This document shows, in pieces, positions 15,156 through 25,920 of a stretch of 48,936 bases of DNA. Position 1 is the first letter of the stretch, and the number at the start of each line of letters is the position of its first letter. Under the pieces are notes generated by a model. That model was not told where the DNA came from and did no database searches. It was given only the letters and a program-made list of their open reading frames with translations. Source of the DNA: an uncultured Aliivibrio sp. GTDB taxonomy: Bacteria; Pseudomonadota; Gammaproteobacteria; Enterobacterales; Vibrionaceae. The translations under genes were made by a program, and so were the position numbers. The stretch spans positions 1-48,936 of the forward strand of contig NZ_CAMLHO010000029.1 of NCBI RefSeq assembly GCF_946479765.1. Direction: 5' to 3'.

Positions 15156-16664
15156 TTACTTCTCTTTTGATTTGTTTTTGTGTCTTTCAAGCTTTCCTTC
15201 CCAATACGTTGCGCCTTTAATACCTAGCTTAACTGGATCAAACGTATAGGTTGTTACCCCGCGTTTTTGCTGATCTTCATAATCTCTCAACGCTTTTAGA
15301 GCCGGTTTAGACATAAAGAAGATAATCAAAATACCGATAATGTTTAACCATGCCATTAAGCCTACGCCAATATCACCCATTGCCCACGCCATGTTAGCGG
15401 TTTTGATGGTGCCGTAGAATACCGCAGACATGATCACCAACTTAAGGATAAACATCATGCCATCAACTTTAACGGTACGACGAATGTAAGCGATGTTGGT
15501 TTCTGCAATGTAGTAGTAAGCAAGAATCGTTGTAAAAGCAAAGAAGAACAACGCAAAAGCAATGAAGATTTTACCAATACCCGGTAACGTACTTTCAATC
15601 GCTAGTTGAGTGAACATAGGGCCGTTTGCGCCAATCGTTTCAGAAATATTCTGAACTAAGAATACGCCTTCACCGCCGCCTTGAACATTATATGTACCCG
15701 TAATAAGGATCATAAACGCCGTAGCAGAACATACTAACAACGTATCAATGTAGATAGAGAACGATTGAACCAAACCTTGCTGTGCAGGGTGTTCAACACT
15801 TGCAGCAGCTGCCGCATGAGGCCCCGTACCTTGACCCGCTTCGTTAGAGTAAACACCACGTTTAACACCCCAACCAATTGCGGCACCAAAGCCTGCCATT
15901 GGAGTGAATGCATCACCTATGATCATACCAAAGATAGTTGGTACTTCTGAGATGTTAAGTAGAATAATAACGAATGCAAGAATGATGTAAGCCAATGCCA
16001 TGAACGGCACAACAATTTGAGTGAAATGCGCAATACGCTTAACGCCACCAAAGATGATGAAACCAAGGATCACTGAGATAACCGCACCAGTAAAAATTTT
16101 TGCAAAACTGAACACACCAATGCCCGTATCAATCATGCCACCCGTACCAAACGCGGTTTCAACGGCATTACCGATACTGTTTGATTGCACACCCGGAAGT
16201 AACACGCCACACGCAAAAATCGTCGCAATAGCAAATATCCACGCATACCATTTTTGACCCATAGCTTTTTCAATATAGTAAGCTGGACCACCACGGAACT
16301 GGCCTTCATCTTCTTCTTTATAAATTTGAGCAAGGGTTGATTCTGCATACGCGGTTGCCGCGCCTAAGAAAGCCACTACCCACATCCAGAATATCGCACC
16401 GGGGCCACCAAAGCCGATAGCAGCAGCAACCCCAGCGATATTACCTGTACCAACACGACCAGACAACGAGACTGCCAGAGCTTGGAATGAGCTTATCCCT
16501 TTACTTGATTCTTTATTAGAAACAAGTAAGCGACACATTTCTTTAAAATGACGAATTTGAACAAAACGAGTTTGAATGGAATAAAAGAGACCAGAACCCA
16601 AGCAGAGATAAATCAGCACTGGGCTCCAGATTATGCTATTGATAAAATCAACGATACCTTGCAT
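15156..16664 (-). CDS. AGCS-family alanine/glycine:cation symporter
   Basis: A 502-residue inner-membrane carrier with about eleven hydrophobic segments. Family signatures are GRVGTGNIAGVAAAIGFGGPGAIFWMW near residue 75 and GWGVKRGVYSNEAGQGTGPHAAAAA in the middle. Members (AlsT, DagA, YaaJ) import alanine, glycine or glutamine with Na+ or H+. The ATG at 16664 has AAAGGA seven bases upstream. Two terminators follow. I looked for a glycine riboswitch in the 298-bp upstream gap, as some Vibrio AGCS genes have one, and found none. Substrate cannot be fixed from sequence alone. Confidence 0.9.
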   Translation of the reverse strand: MQGIVDFINSIIWSPVLIYLCLGSGLFYSIQTRFVQIRHFKEMCRLLVSNKESSKGISSFQALAVSLSGRVGTGNIAGVAAAIGFGGPGAIFWMWVVAFLGAATAYAESTLAQIYKEEDEGQFRGGPAYYIEKAMGQKWYAWIFAIATIFACGVLLPGVQSNSIGNAVETAFGTGGMIDTGIGVFSFAKIFTGAVISVILGFIIFGGVKRIAHFTQIVVPFMALAYIILAFVIILLNISEVPTIFGMIIGDAFTPMAGFGAAIGWGVKRGVYSNEAGQGTGPHAAAAASVEHPAQQGLVQSFSIYIDTLLVCSATAFMILITGTYNVQGGGEGVFLVQNISETIGANGPMFTQLAIESTLPGIGKIFIAFALFFFAFTTILAYYYIAETNIAYIRRTVKVDGMMFILKLVIMSAVFYGTIKTANMAWAMGDIGVGLMAWLNIIGILIIFFMSKPALKALRDYEDQQKRGVTTYTFDPVKLGIKGATYWEGKLERHKNKSKEK

Positions 16665-16929
16665 ATAAAATCCTTTTCAGTTTATGAAGATGGTTTAATT
16701 ATTTAACCAACCATACAGCAAGGTTTAACATCTAGTTAACAACAACCTTTCTTAAAGATATAAAAGTGTGAATCAAAGCACTAAATAGCGAAATAGATAA
16801 ACTAAACGGATAGATAAAACTAAGAACATATGAGTTGGTGATTATTTATACTGCTGAAGTATCATTTGGATGATATTTAGTTAATACCAGGCAGGTTACT
16901 TACGAAAAACAAAGGTAATGAAGAGAAAA

Positions 16930-16954
16930 GCCTAGAAATACGTTGTTTCTAGGC
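16930..16954 (-). terminator. Terminator after ygjH
   Basis: GCCTAGAAA (16930-16938) pairs with TTTCTAGGC (16946-16954). On the minus strand TTTTCTCTTC follows the 9-bp stem, 9 bp past the ygjH stop. The rest of the gap up to 16664 shows no other clear signal. Confidence 0.75.
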
Positions 16955-16962
16955 CTATTCAA

Positions 16963-17301
<339 letters not shown>

Positions 17302-17321
17302 TTATCCTTAACTTGGCTTAG

Positions 17322-17335
17322 TGGTAACGTTTACA
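17322..17335. promoter_or_regulatory. GalR-type operator before galR1
   Basis: TGGTAACGTTTACA, centred on CG, differs at one or two positions from the perfect gal palindrome before galE. It lies about 90 bp before the GalR-type start, suggesting autoregulation. Confidence 0.6.
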
Positions 17336-17376
17336 TTATCAGCAAACTACGATTGAGCAAGAAAACACCATTAAAT

Positions 17377-17392
17377 TTTTACTAAAACTTTA
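17377..17392. promoter_or_regulatory. EbgR-type operator-like site before galR1
   Basis: TTTTACTAAAACTTTA is identical over 16 bases to 45178-45193 before ebgA and similar to 43830-43847 before ebgR. Its centre lies about 40 bp before the galR1 ATG. Confidence 0.5.
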
Positions 17393-17425
17393 ACTTGATC
17401 AAATTACAGGATTGAAATCACGATT

Positions 17426-18427
17426 ATGGCAACAATAAAAGATGTAGCAAAAGAAGCTGGCGTATCTGTTGCCACCGTTTCTCGTGTAGTAAATAAATCG
17501 CCAAAAGCGAGTAAAGCGGCGATTGAATCGGTTAATGCTGCAATGACAAAATTAGGTTATCGCCCTAATGCTAATGCGCGAGCGCTCGTCAGTAAAAGTA
17601 CTAACACGATTGGGGTTCTAGTCGCGGATGTCTCTGATCCCTTTTTTGGAGCGTTAATCAAGGCGGTTGATGGTGTTGCAAGAGCAAACAATAAACATTT
17701 ACTGATTGGTAATGGTTATCACGATGCGAACATTGAAAAAGAAGCGATTGAATTATTAATGAATAGCCAGTGCCAATCTCTAATCATTCACGCTAAAGGC
17801 CTCAGTGATGATGAGTTAATTCAATTTGCCAATGAAGTTCCAGGGTTAGTCGTGATTAATCGCCATATTCCTGAGATTGCCCATCGTTGTATTTCTCTTG
17901 ATAATGAATTGGGCTCCCTCCTTGCTACTGAGCATCTCATTGAGTCAGGACACAAAGAATTAGCCTACATCAACTCAAACCAGAATATTGATGATTGCCA
18001 CCATCGACAATTAGGGTATTTGAATGCCTTAAAAAAGCATCATTTAACCAGTAATAGCGCATTAATCGTAGAAGCTGAACCAAGTGATGAAGGTGGTGAA
18101 GAAGCAATGGCTGAGTTACTAAGCAGAGGTGTACCGTTCACTGGTGTGGTTTGTTATAACGATTACATGGCAGCTGGGGCACTATCTACCTTAGAAAAAC
18201 AGAATATCTCGGTACCAAATGATATTTCTCTAATGGGGTTCGATAATGGCTTAATCGCTAAATACTTGCACCCAAAACTCAGTACTGTCGACTACCCTAT
18301 TCACACCATGGCTGAGCAGGCAGCTGAACTGTCATTAGCCTTGGTAAAAGGAAATAGCAGTGATATTACTGGTGCAATATTTCAAGCGAGTTTAATTGAA
18401 CGCTCTTCAGTAAAAAATCAATCATAA
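17426..18427 (+). CDS. galR: GalR/GalS-type LacI-family repressor, paralogue 1
   Basis: A 333-residue repressor. The N-terminal HTH (MATIKDVAKEAGVSVATVSRVVN) and hinge (ARALVSKSTNTIGVLV) are followed by a periplasmic-binding-protein-like sensor domain (about 60-330). It aligns with E. coli GalR throughout, including DVSDPFFGALIKAVD, LLIGNGYHD, the CYNDYMAAGAL-type segment and the STVDYPI motif. Galactose release of operator binding is the known family behaviour. It lies 2.9 kb from the end of galETKM, with a gal-type operator in its own promoter. The symbol marks the subfamily; a second, slightly more GalR-like paralogue lies at 41277, so which is the true GalR is open. Confidence 0.88.
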   Translation: MATIKDVAKEAGVSVATVSRVVNKSPKASKAAIESVNAAMTKLGYRPNANARALVSKSTNTIGVLVADVSDPFFGALIKAVDGVARANNKHLLIGNGYHDANIEKEAIELLMNSQCQSLIIHAKGLSDDELIQFANEVPGLVVINRHIPEIAHRCISLDNELGSLLATEHLIESGHKELAYINSNQNIDDCHHRQLGYLNALKKHHLTSNSALIVEAEPSDEGGEEAMAELLSRGVPFTGVVCYNDYMAAGALSTLEKQNISVPNDISLMGFDNGLIAKYLHPKLSTVDYPIHTMAEQAAELSLALVKGNSSDITGAIFQASLIERSSVKNQS

Positions 18428-18450
18428 CGGCGAACGCCACATAAATAAAA

Positions 18451-18474
18451 AGGCCAAGCATTCACTCTTGGCCT
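18451..18474 (+). terminator. Terminator after galR1
   Basis: AGGCCAAG (18451-18458) pairs with CTTGGCCT (18467-18474), followed by CTCTTTACT. It is located 24 bp past the stop codon. Confidence 0.7.
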
Positions 18475-18498
18475 CTCTTTACTAAGTTTTAATTTTAA

Positions 18499-18546
18499 TC
18501 CCTAGATCCCTAGATCCCTAGATCCCTAGATCCCTAGATCCCTAGA
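18499..18546. repeat. 8-bp tandem repeat TCCCTAGA, six copies
   Basis: Six perfect head-to-tail copies of TCCCTAGA lie in the gap between the galR1 terminator and the end of the convergent histidine kinase gene. The array ends 12 bp from the kinase stop codon. It is non-coding. Such arrays vary in copy number by slippage. Confidence 0.95.
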
Positions 18547-18558
18547 ATAACCGACACA

Positions 18559-21141
18559 CTAGGTATACGCTTCTAGTTTTTCAAGAATGAGTTCTTTCTT
18601 AAACGGTTTTGCCACATAGTCATCCATGCCTGATTGGTAGCATTTATCTATATCTTCAACAAAGACACTGGCGGTTAAGGCAATAATTGGTAAGCGTTTT
18701 CTGTCACCTTCTTGCTCCCATTCTCGTATCGCTTCAGTTGCTGAAAATCCATCCATCACTGGCATCATGCAATCCATTAATACCAATACGTAATCTGTAG
18801 TTTGTGCTTTGATCATATTAACCGCTTCTTGACCGTCATTCGCTAAATCAACACGCAGTCCTTCTTTTTTCAATAACAACGAAGCAACCTTTTGATTGAC
18901 TAAATTGTCCTCAACAACAAGAATCGATCTAGTTACCACACCGCTATTTTTCTCATTTTTTGGATCACAATTAGAAGAGTTCGCTAACATAATTGATTCA
19001 CTTGATTGCTTCAATTCCAACTTTGCTTTTTGAAAAGCCTTGTCGATAACCTTAGTAAATCGCTTGCCAAGCAGCGGGTAAATAATCAAACCATCAATGG
19101 CGTGATGAAAATCGATCTTTTCATCTTGCTGTTTTCTACAAACAATCAATATCGGGCGTTGCTCAAGCTCATTTATTTTATGTACATAATCCAGTGTCGA
19201 ACTCGCCGTATTCTGACAATAAATCACAAGATCATGTTGTTCTGATCTCACCGCAATATCATCGTTATTTGCCACTATCGTCGTTAATAAACCTAATTTC
19301 TTACACTCGGAATTTAATTGAGACGCATAGGCTTTATCATTACTGATAATTAAGCACGTTGCACCACTGCATTCTGGTAACGTCGGTATTGCAGGGTCAA
19401 CCACTTCAACATCAAGCATGAAGTAAAACTTACTACCGAACCCTTTTTCTGAATCTACCTTGATTTCACCACCCAATAACTCAACCAATTGACGACAAAT
19501 AGCAAGCCCTAAGCCTGTACCACCAAATTGACGAGTAATAGAGCTGTCTTCTTGAATAAATGGTTCAAACACTTGTTTGAGTTTATCTTTATTAATTCCG
19601 ATACCGGTATCTTTTACAGAGAACAATAATGCCCCGCGTGAATTGGCGTGTTCTTCATAATGAATAGAAATAATGACAGCGCCGTTCTGTGTAAATTTAA
19701 CCGCATTCGACAGTAGGTTCATCAATACCTGACGTAATCTATGTTCATCAAGCATCACTATTTCCGGAAGGTTTGGAGCTAATTCAATTTGCAGCGCGAG
19801 TCCTTTCTCTGATGCTTTACTTAACACTACCGTAGCCGTGTCATACACCACTTCGGCAACATTAGATTGCTGAGGAACCAAAACTAGATGCCCTGATTCT
19901 ATTTTCGACAAATCAAGGATATCATTAATGAGTAAGAGTAAAGCTTGTGACGATGTTTCAATAGTCTGAAGGTATTCAGTTTGAACTGGGTTAAGCTCCG
20001 TATCCGCTAAAATATCTGACATACCAATAATGCCATTTAATGGGGTTCGTATCTCATGAGACATATTGGCTAAGAATGAACTTTTCGCTCTAGTTGATGA
20101 TTCTGCTTTTATTTTTTCTATTTCAAGAAATTCTGTTTTCTGATTAAAAGATGAGATCAAACTGCCTATTTCATCTTTGTAAGAATAATTAATGTCTATT
20201 TTTTCATTCGAATCTGTCTCATTAATTTGATCTGATATTAAGATAATCGGATTAATTAAACTGCGATTAATGATGTAGTAACCAATGATTACACACAGCA
20301 ATAAAATAGGAACAATACCTAATTCAATATTAATAATCTGTGCATAAATTTCATCAGAAACCGTTCGATAAGAATTAATAACATTGATTTGCCAATTAAA
20401 ATCTTCCATCGTATGCTTTACTACATACATGCCTTCTTGAACGTTAAATTTATACTCTGCAATGGTGATATCACCATTCTTAATAATAACACCTAATTTA
20501 TGCTTTTCCGCTTGGGACTCAATAACGCCAATTAACCCTTTTAGAGATATATCTATGGTTGCAACGCCAATAAATTTCCCTTCATTAAAATAAGGTTGAG
20601 AAGCTGTGATCATTTTCTGCTGAGTGAAAGGATCAATATAAACCTCAGACCATGAAATTCGTTGGGTACTATTCTCATGAGCAACAGACACATACCAAGA
20701 TTCGTTTTGATAAGGTGATGCACTAAGTTGATTATAATCATCAACTAACTCAACCTCACCTTGTTCATTTCGTGACAGAAATACACTGGCTAGGCGCTTA
20801 GAAGGTATGAATGTATTAGGCTCGGGCCATATTCCACCACTAATAATGATGTCATCACTTTCTTTAAATACAGAAGAAAGCATATTTTGAATAACATCAG
20901 CAGGATAACCACTAACCGCAACACCAACCAACGCATGTAACGTTGAAAGAGAGTGACTAAGTGGATCATCTATTTCTCGTGATAAAAGTTGGGTCTTTAC
21001 ATCAAGGTTGCTTTCTAAATTAGAACGGATAGGTGATTGGACAACGTAATAAGTAATACTTCCGATAATGGCAATTAAAAAGCAGACATAGCAGCCCAAC
21101 GCTAATATGCTTTTTTTCTTTAAGGACATATCTTTATTCAT
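18559..21141 (-). CDS. Hybrid sensor histidine kinase with periplasmic Cache-like sensor
   Basis: An 860-residue inner-membrane kinase. Order: membrane helix (about 10-33), periplasmic domain of about 230 residues with dCache features ([26 protein letters not shown]), a second membrane helix (about 273-295), a HAMP-like linker, HisKA with phospho-His H362 in [11 protein letters not shown], and an HATPase domain (N, G1 and G2 boxes with GTGLGLAI). A degenerate receiver-like segment follows, then an intact C-terminal receiver with D790 (LMDCMMP) and K845. No Hpt domain is present, so a separate phosphotransfer protein is needed. I chose the ATG at 21141, with AGG upstream; the frame is open to 21210. 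It lies between galR1 and galM with no obvious partner regulator. The ligand is unknown; a sugar is only a guess from context. Confidence 0.88.
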   Translation of the reverse strand: MNKDMSLKKKSILALGCYVCFLIAIIGSITYYVVQSPIRSNLESNLDVKTQLLSREIDDPLSHSLSTLHALVGVAVSGYPADVIQNMLSSVFKESDDIIISGGIWPEPNTFIPSKRLASVFLSRNEQGEVELVDDYNQLSASPYQNESWYVSVAHENSTQRISWSEVYIDPFTQQKMITASQPYFNEGKFIGVATIDISLKGLIGVIESQAEKHKLGVIIKNGDITIAEYKFNVQEGMYVVKHTMEDFNWQINVINSYRTVSDEIYAQIINIELGIVPILLLCVIIGYYIINRSLINPIILISDQINETDSNEKIDINYSYKDEIGSLISSFNQKTEFLEIEKIKAESSTRAKSSFLANMSHEIRTPLNGIIGMSDILADTELNPVQTEYLQTIETSSQALLLLINDILDLSKIESGHLVLVPQQSNVAEVVYDTATVVLSKASEKGLALQIELAPNLPEIVMLDEHRLRQVLMNLLSNAVKFTQNGAVIISIHYEEHANSRGALLFSVKDTGIGINKDKLKQVFEPFIQEDSSITRQFGGTGLGLAICRQLVELLGGEIKVDSEKGFGSKFYFMLDVEVVDPAIPTLPECSGATCLIISNDKAYASQLNSECKKLGLLTTIVANNDDIAVRSEQHDLVIYCQNTASSTLDYVHKINELEQRPILIVCRKQQDEKIDFHHAIDGLIIYPLLGKRFTKVIDKAFQKAKLELKQSSESIMLANSSNCDPKNEKNSGVVTRSILVVEDNLVNQKVASLLLKKEGLRVDLANDGQEAVNMIKAQTTDYVLVLMDCMMPVMDGFSATEAIREWEQEGDRKRLPIIALTASVFVEDIDKCYQSGMDDYVAKPFKKELILEKLEAYT

Positions 21142-21243
21142 AAAATACCTAGCGCTTAATTTATTAACTATAATTATAGTCAGCATAGGCAATTTTTCAT
21201 AAAAAAGCATAGCTAAGTATGATCAAAGGCACATTAATTTGTG

Positions 21244-21281
21244 AATAAAAAAATCCCTAACCAATTAACTGCTAGGGACTT
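21244..21281 (-). terminator. Terminator of the galETKM operon
   Basis: AAATCCCTA (21251-21259) and TAGGGACTT (21273-21281) form a 9-bp stem with one G-T pair. On the minus strand seven T follow. It lies 22 bp past the galM stop. Confidence 0.8.
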
Positions 21282-21303
21282 TTAATAAAACAAGCTAGGT
21301 AGT

Positions 21304-22365
21304 TTATACTATAAACTGATAGCAAGTTTCGTAATGATACGTTTCACTTGGTGATAAAATGGCATTTGGTTGCGGCCATTCAGGATGATTTGCCGCATCT
21401 GGCAAGAATTGGGTTTCTAATGCGATGCCTGAATAATCTTGATAATCACCACCAATTCGATTCGGTGTTCCTGCAAGCCAATTTCCCGTATACAGCTGCA
21501 TCGCAGGTTTTGTCGTCAATACATGCAGAGTAACTAAGCTATCTGGAGATGTTAAGCTTGCCGCGCACTCGCCTTTTGCACAGGTTTTATCAAGCACAAA
21601 TGAGTGATCGTAACCTTTGGCTTTCTCTTGATCTTTATCGAGCATGAAATCTTGGGAAATCACTTTTGGATCAGTAAAATCAAAATTGGTATCTTTTACT
21701 TTTTTCCATAACCCTTTTGGTATGCCAACGTCTGTTGTTGGAACATACTCACTGGCATTGATACTTAAGATATGATCAAGAGCGAGATATTCACTGTCTG
21801 CACCAAGCAAATTAAAATATGCATGATTGGTTAAGTTAATCGGCGTTAATTTAGTCGTGCTGCCGTTATAACGGATCACGACTTCATTATCGTCAGTGAG
21901 CAGGTATTTTACGTTAACGGTTAATTCACCAGGAAACCCTTGATCGCCATCGGGTGATACTAGGCTAAATTCAACGCTATTTGTCGTTTCTTCTACCACT
22001 GACCAGCGACGTTTATCAAACCCTTCAGGCCCACCATGTAAGGTGTTTCCTGCTTGGTTTGTCTCTACCTGATATTTAGTATTATCAATTTTGAATTGGC
22101 CATTCGCAATCCGATTAGCATAACGACCAACGGTAACGCCCATGTAGCTTTGTTGTTTCTCAAAGTCCGCCATTGTCGACTGGCCTAGCAATACTTCACG
22201 TAGCTTGTTCTTTACTGGTACTTTACAGCTTAGCCATGTTGCGCCAATGTCCATAAACACGGCACGCATTCCGTTTTCATTTTTAAGTTCGAATAACTGA
22301 GCAAGGCGACCATCACTGGCCGCCTCCTTTGTCATGGTTTCGAACAATGTTGATTGTTCTGTCAT
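21304..22365 (-). CDS. galM: Aldose 1-epimerase (galactose mutarotase)
   Basis: A 353-residue cytoplasmic enzyme that interconverts beta- and alpha-D-galactose so that GalK can act. Family features: GRYANRIANGQF, the Gly-rich NTLHGGPEGFDKRRW, the catalytic His in LTNHAYFNLLG, and the catalytic Glu in the C-terminal IALETQFLPDA. E. coli GalM has 346 residues. It is the last gene of the galETKM operon, nine bases after galK, and is followed by a terminator. Beta-galactosidases release beta-galactose, so it is needed for the lactose-type branch in this island. Confidence 0.95.
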   Translation of the reverse strand: MTEQSTLFETMTKEAASDGRLAQLFELKNENGMRAVFMDIGATWLSCKVPVKNKLREVLLGQSTMADFEKQQSYMGVTVGRYANRIANGQFKIDNTKYQVETNQAGNTLHGGPEGFDKRRWSVVEETTNSVEFSLVSPDGDQGFPGELTVNVKYLLTDDNEVVIRYNGSTTKLTPINLTNHAYFNLLGADSEYLALDHILSINASEYVPTTDVGIPKGLWKKVKDTNFDFTDPKVISQDFMLDKDQEKAKGYDHSFVLDKTCAKGECAASLTSPDSLVTLHVLTTKPAMQLYTGNWLAGTPNRIGGDYQDYSGIALETQFLPDAANHPEWPQPNAILSPSETYHYETCYQFIV

Positions 22366-22374
22366 GTGTATTCC

Positions 22375-23535
22375 TTACAGCACTTCTACTAAACCTGCAC
22401 CATTTTTTGCTTGGCACACATAAATTGATTCTTTTAGGCCTGTTGCCGTTTCATACAGTTCTTCAACTGCTGCTTTAACTTCATCAACCAATACTGGCGG
22501 AACTAAAGCAACGATGCAGCCACCAAAACCACCGCCAGTCATACGAACGCCGCCTTCTGTACCAATCACGTTTTTAACGATATCAACTAAGGTATCGACT
22601 TCGTTTACTGTGATTTCAAAGTCATCACGCATTGAGACATGTGATTCAGCCATTAATACAGCCATTCGTTTCATATCACCTGACGCTAACACTTTTGCCG
22701 CTTCTTCGGTACGATCATTTTCTGTAATCACGTGACGCGCACGTTTTGCGACCATTTCATCTAATTCATGTGCTTTTGCGTTGAACTCTTCAATGCTCAC
22801 ATCACGCAGTGCTTTTACACCAAAGATCCGTGCAGCTTCTTCACATTGCTCACGGCGAGTGTTGTATTCTGAATCAACCAAGCCACGTTTTTTGTTTGAG
22901 TTAATAATAACCACCGACATGTTTTCTGGCATTGATACCGCTGTGGTTTCTAGAGAACGGCAATCGAGTAACATTGCGTGATTTTCATTACCTTCTGCTG
23001 AAACCATTTGATCCATGATGCCGCAATTACAACCTACAAATTCATTCTCTGCTTGTTGACCATTTAGTGCGATTTCTGCTTGGCTGATGTTTAGGTTATA
23101 CAGCTCTTTAAAGGTTTGTCCGATAACCACTTCTAATGCGGCTGATGAACTAAGACCTGCACCTTGAGGAACATTACCCGAAACTGAAATATCTGCCCCT
23201 TTGAATTCAAAACCACGACCAATTAAACACTTCACCACGCCACGAATGTAGTTTGCCCACATTTTGTTTTCTTGGAATGTGATCTCTTGAGTGATATCAA
23301 ACTCGTCCGTTTCATTGCCATAATCTACTGATACGACACGAACGATATTGTCATCACGCTTTGCAGCAGCCACTACTGTTTGGTAGTTAATCGCACAAGG
23401 TAATACAAAACCGTCGTTGTAATCGGTGTGTTCACCAATTAAGTTCACACGACCCGGCGCTTGAACAATGTGCGTTGGTGCGTAAGAAAGCGCTGAGTTG
23501 AATGCGTCTTTTACGTTTTTAATTAGGTTTGTCAT
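22375..23535 (-). CDS. galK: Galactokinase
   Basis: A 386-residue GHMP kinase that phosphorylates galactose to galactose-1-phosphate with ATP. Motifs: the galactokinase signature [19 protein letters not shown] near residue 28, the ATP loop [12 protein letters not shown] near residue 125, the catalytic Asp in CGIMDQ, and the C-terminal [13 protein letters not shown]. Third gene of galETKM, 74 bp after galT and 9 bp before galM. The 74-bp gap is longer than the others in the operon and holds no clear hairpin. Confidence 0.97.
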   Translation of the reverse strand: MTNLIKNVKDAFNSALSYAPTHIVQAPGRVNLIGEHTDYNDGFVLPCAINYQTVVAAAKRDDNIVRVVSVDYGNETDEFDITQEITFQENKMWANYIRGVVKCLIGRGFEFKGADISVSGNVPQGAGLSSSAALEVVIGQTFKELYNLNISQAEIALNGQQAENEFVGCNCGIMDQMVSAEGNENHAMLLDCRSLETTAVSMPENMSVVIINSNKKRGLVDSEYNTRREQCEEAARIFGVKALRDVSIEEFNAKAHELDEMVAKRARHVITENDRTEEAAKVLASGDMKRMAVLMAESHVSMRDDFEITVNEVDTLVDIVKNVIGTEGGVRMTGGGFGGCIVALVPPVLVDEVKAAVEELYETATGLKESIYVCQAKNGAGLVEVL

Positions 23536-23609
23536 AATCTTGTTCTCAAATTTTGTAGGGAATTCTATCTTTAGGTTTTAGGTCGGTCGCAAGCACCCTG
23601 CTCTAGTCC

Positions 23610-24659
23610 CTAATCCTTATAATGCACATCGCTCACATCACGCAGTTTTTGTGCGGCTTGCTCGGCGGTTAAATCACGTTGGCTTTCGGCTAACATTTCG
23701 TAGCCCACCATAAATTTACGAACCGATGCAGAGCGAAGCAGTGGCGGATAAAACAGTGCATGCAGTTGCCAATGATCAACGTCTGTGCCCTCTTCAAAGA
23801 AAGGCGCGTAATGCCAGCCCATTGAGTATGGGAATGAGCACTGGAACAAATTGTCATAACGGCTGGTTAGTTTTTTGATTGCTAACGCCAAATCATCACG
23901 TTGCTCGTCCGTTAATTCACTCATGCGACGAATGTGTGTTTTTGGTAGTAACATGGTTTCAAACGGCCATGCTGCCCAATAAGGTACTACGGCAATCCAA
24001 TGCTCTGTTTCTACAACCGTACGCTCGCCATCTTTTAATTCTGATTCAACGTAATCAACCAATAGGTTTGAGCCGTGTTCTTGATAATATTCTTTTAAGT
24101 GTTTTTCTTTGCGCTCAATTTCGTTGGGTAAAAAGCTGTTTGCCCATACTTGACCGTGTGGATGCGGTTGAGAGCAACCCATCGTCTCGCCTTTGTTCTC
24201 AAACGCTTGTACCCAAACGTATTCTTTACCTAGCTCTTCAATTTGGTCATTCCACGTTTCAATCACATTACGAATTTGACCTACTGGCAGCTCTGGTAAT
24301 GTTTTACTGTGATCTGGAGAGAAGCAGATAACACGACTTAACCCACGAACGCCTTCGGTTCTAAATAAGGGATTTGTTGATTTTGGCGCTTCAGGTGAAT
24401 CAGTCATCAATGCCGCAAAGTCATTACTGAATACGTAAGTACCTTTGTAATCAGGATTCGTATCACCAGAGATACGATCGTTAGTTGGGCACAAGAAACA
24501 GCCTTTGTCGTATTGTGGTAATTGCTCTGTCGATGGTTTTTCATCTTGACCACTCCACGGACGTTTCGCACGGTGCGGTGAGACTAGAATCCACTGTCCC
24601 GTTAATGGGTTATAACGACGGTGTGGGTGATCAACTGGATTAAATTCTTGAGTAGACAT
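23610..24659 (-). CDS. galT: Galactose-1-phosphate uridylyltransferase
   Basis: A 349-residue HIT-superfamily enzyme that swaps UMP between UDP-glucose and galactose-1-phosphate. The active site is HPHPHGQVW, with H168 the nucleophile that becomes uridylylated. C54 and C57 (CFLCPTN) are the expected zinc ligands. Length and order match E. coli GalT (348). Second gene of the operon, five bases after galE. Confidence 0.97.
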   Translation of the reverse strand: MSTQEFNPVDHPHRRYNPLTGQWILVSPHRAKRPWSGQDEKPSTEQLPQYDKGCFLCPTNDRISGDTNPDYKGTYVFSNDFAALMTDSPEAPKSTNPLFRTEGVRGLSRVICFSPDHSKTLPELPVGQIRNVIETWNDQIEELGKEYVWVQAFENKGETMGCSQPHPHGQVWANSFLPNEIERKEKHLKEYYQEHGSNLLVDYVESELKDGERTVVETEHWIAVVPYWAAWPFETMLLPKTHIRRMSELTDEQRDDLALAIKKLTSRYDNLFQCSFPYSMGWHYAPFFEEGTDVDHWQLHALFYPPLLRSASVRKFMVGYEMLAESQRDLTAEQAAQKLRDVSDVHYKD

Positions 24660-24664
24660 AACTA

Positions 24665-25675
24665 TTAATATCCTTTTGGATTATTTGACTGCCAGCGCCA
24701 TGTATCAGCACTCATTTCCATGACGTTTCTAGTGGCTTTCCAGCCCAGTTCTTTTTCTGCTTTTTCGGTGCTTGCCCAACATTCTGCAATGTCACCCGCA
24801 CGACGAGGACACAACGTATAAGGAACTGGCTTACCCGACGCTTGTGCAAACGCCTCAACCATTTCTAAAACACTTGAACCTTTACTTGTGCCTAAGTTGT
24901 AAATATGAAGACCTGATTTTTCACCCACCGTTTTTAATGCTGCAATGTGTCCATCCGCTAAATCCATCACATGAATATAATCGCGAACGCCTGTGCCATC
25001 TGGTGTTGGGTAATCATTACCAAATACAGACAATGATTCACGACGACCCACCGCAACTTGCGCGATAAATGGCATTAGGTTATTTGGAATGCCTTGTGGG
25101 TCTTCACCCATAGTGCCTGATGGATGCGCGCCTACTGGGTTGAAATAGCGAAGTAAGGTAATACTCCAATCGTTCTCTGCATCAAACAGATCAGAGAAAC
25201 ACTCTTCAACCATGTATTTACTGCGACCATAAGGATTTGTGGTTGCGCCAGTTGGTGAGTTTTCAGTAATAGGAACAATAGCAGGATCGCCATAGACGGT
25301 TGCTGATGAGCTAAATACGATGCTTTTTACATTCGCTTTTCGCATTGAACGAGCCAGCACCAATGAACCATTAACGTTGTTGTCGTAATACTCTAGAGGT
25401 TTTGCAACAGACTCACCCACGGCTTTTAAACCAGCAAAGTGGATCACCGATGAAATAGTGTTTTCAGCAAAAATACTATCTAGAAAGGCTTCATCACGAA
25501 TGTCCCCCTGATAAAAGACAGGACGAACTTGAGTTAACGCTTCGATACGATCAAGCACTGCGACTTTGCTGTTTCCCAAGTTATCCAAAATGATAGGTTC
25601 AATGCCTGCTTCAATCATTTGAATACATGTATGGCTACCGATATAGCCCATTCCGCCTGTTACTAATACTTTCAT
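24665..25675 (-). CDS. galE: UDP-glucose 4-epimerase
   Basis: A 336-residue short-chain dehydrogenase/reductase-fold enzyme that interconverts UDP-galactose and UDP-glucose with bound NAD. Seen are the Rossmann motif [10 protein letters not shown] at 7-16 and the catalytic S124, Y149 and K153 (SSSATVYG and YGRSK), at the same numbers as in E. coli GalE. First gene of galETKM. A perfect GalR-type palindrome lies 76 bp upstream (25751-25764) with a possible CRP site beside it. The same enzyme also supplies UDP-galactose for surface polysaccharide. Confidence 0.97.
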   Translation of the reverse strand: MKVLVTGGMGYIGSHTCIQMIEAGIEPIILDNLGNSKVAVLDRIEALTQVRPVFYQGDIRDEAFLDSIFAENTISSVIHFAGLKAVGESVAKPLEYYDNNVNGSLVLARSMRKANVKSIVFSSSATVYGDPAIVPITENSPTGATTNPYGRSKYMVEECFSDLFDAENDWSITLLRYFNPVGAHPSGTMGEDPQGIPNNLMPFIAQVAVGRRESLSVFGNDYPTPDGTGVRDYIHVMDLADGHIAALKTVGEKSGLHIYNLGTSKGSSVLEMVEAFAQASGKPVPYTLCPRRAGDIAECWASTEKAEKELGWKATRNVMEMSADTWRWQSNNPKGY

Positions 25676-25731
25676 GATTAACTCTTCCTACTGAATTTTC
25701 ATCAAGTCTATCAGCGAATTTAAACGAATAT

Positions 25732-25747
25732 CGTGATCACTTTCAAA
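25732..25747. promoter_or_regulatory. Possible CRP site before galE
   Basis: CGTGATCACTTTCAAA keeps one good half (CGTGA) and a weaker second half (TCAAA) of the TGTGA-N6-TCACA consensus. It adjoins the gal operator. Weak by itself. Confidence 0.3.
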
Positions 25748-25750
25748 AAA

Positions 25751-25764
25751 TGTAAACGTTTACA
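25751..25764. promoter_or_regulatory. GalR-type operator of galETKM
   Basis: TGTAAACGTTTACA is a perfect 14-bp palindrome of the GalR/GalS class with central CG. It lies 76 bp upstream of the galE start codon. Four related sites lie elsewhere in the island. Confidence 0.85.
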
Positions 25765-25838
25765 CTAAATTGTTCATTTCATCAAAACTAATAAATAACA
25801 CGGCTTCGCTCTATCTAATTGGAAAATAAAAAGACAAA

Positions 25839-25868
25839 AAAGAAGCCGTAATAACTTACGGCTTCTTT
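25839..25868 (-). terminator. Strong terminator after the SSS symporter gene
   Basis: AAAGAAGCCGTAA (25839-25851) pairs perfectly with TTACGGCTTCTTT (25856-25868). The loop is four bases. On the minus strand a long T-rich tract follows. Confidence 0.9.
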
Positions 25869-25920
25869 GACTTAGGAGCACGATATTTTTAAGGGGGAAT
25901 ATCGTAAGGTGATAACAACG

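Noticed and set aside
16665-16962. Possible glycine riboswitch before the AGCS symporter gene
   Set aside because: Some Vibrio AGCS genes have one, but the conserved core segments (CCGAAG-type and CAGGYAAAAGGAC-type blocks) are not visible in the gap on the minus strand.
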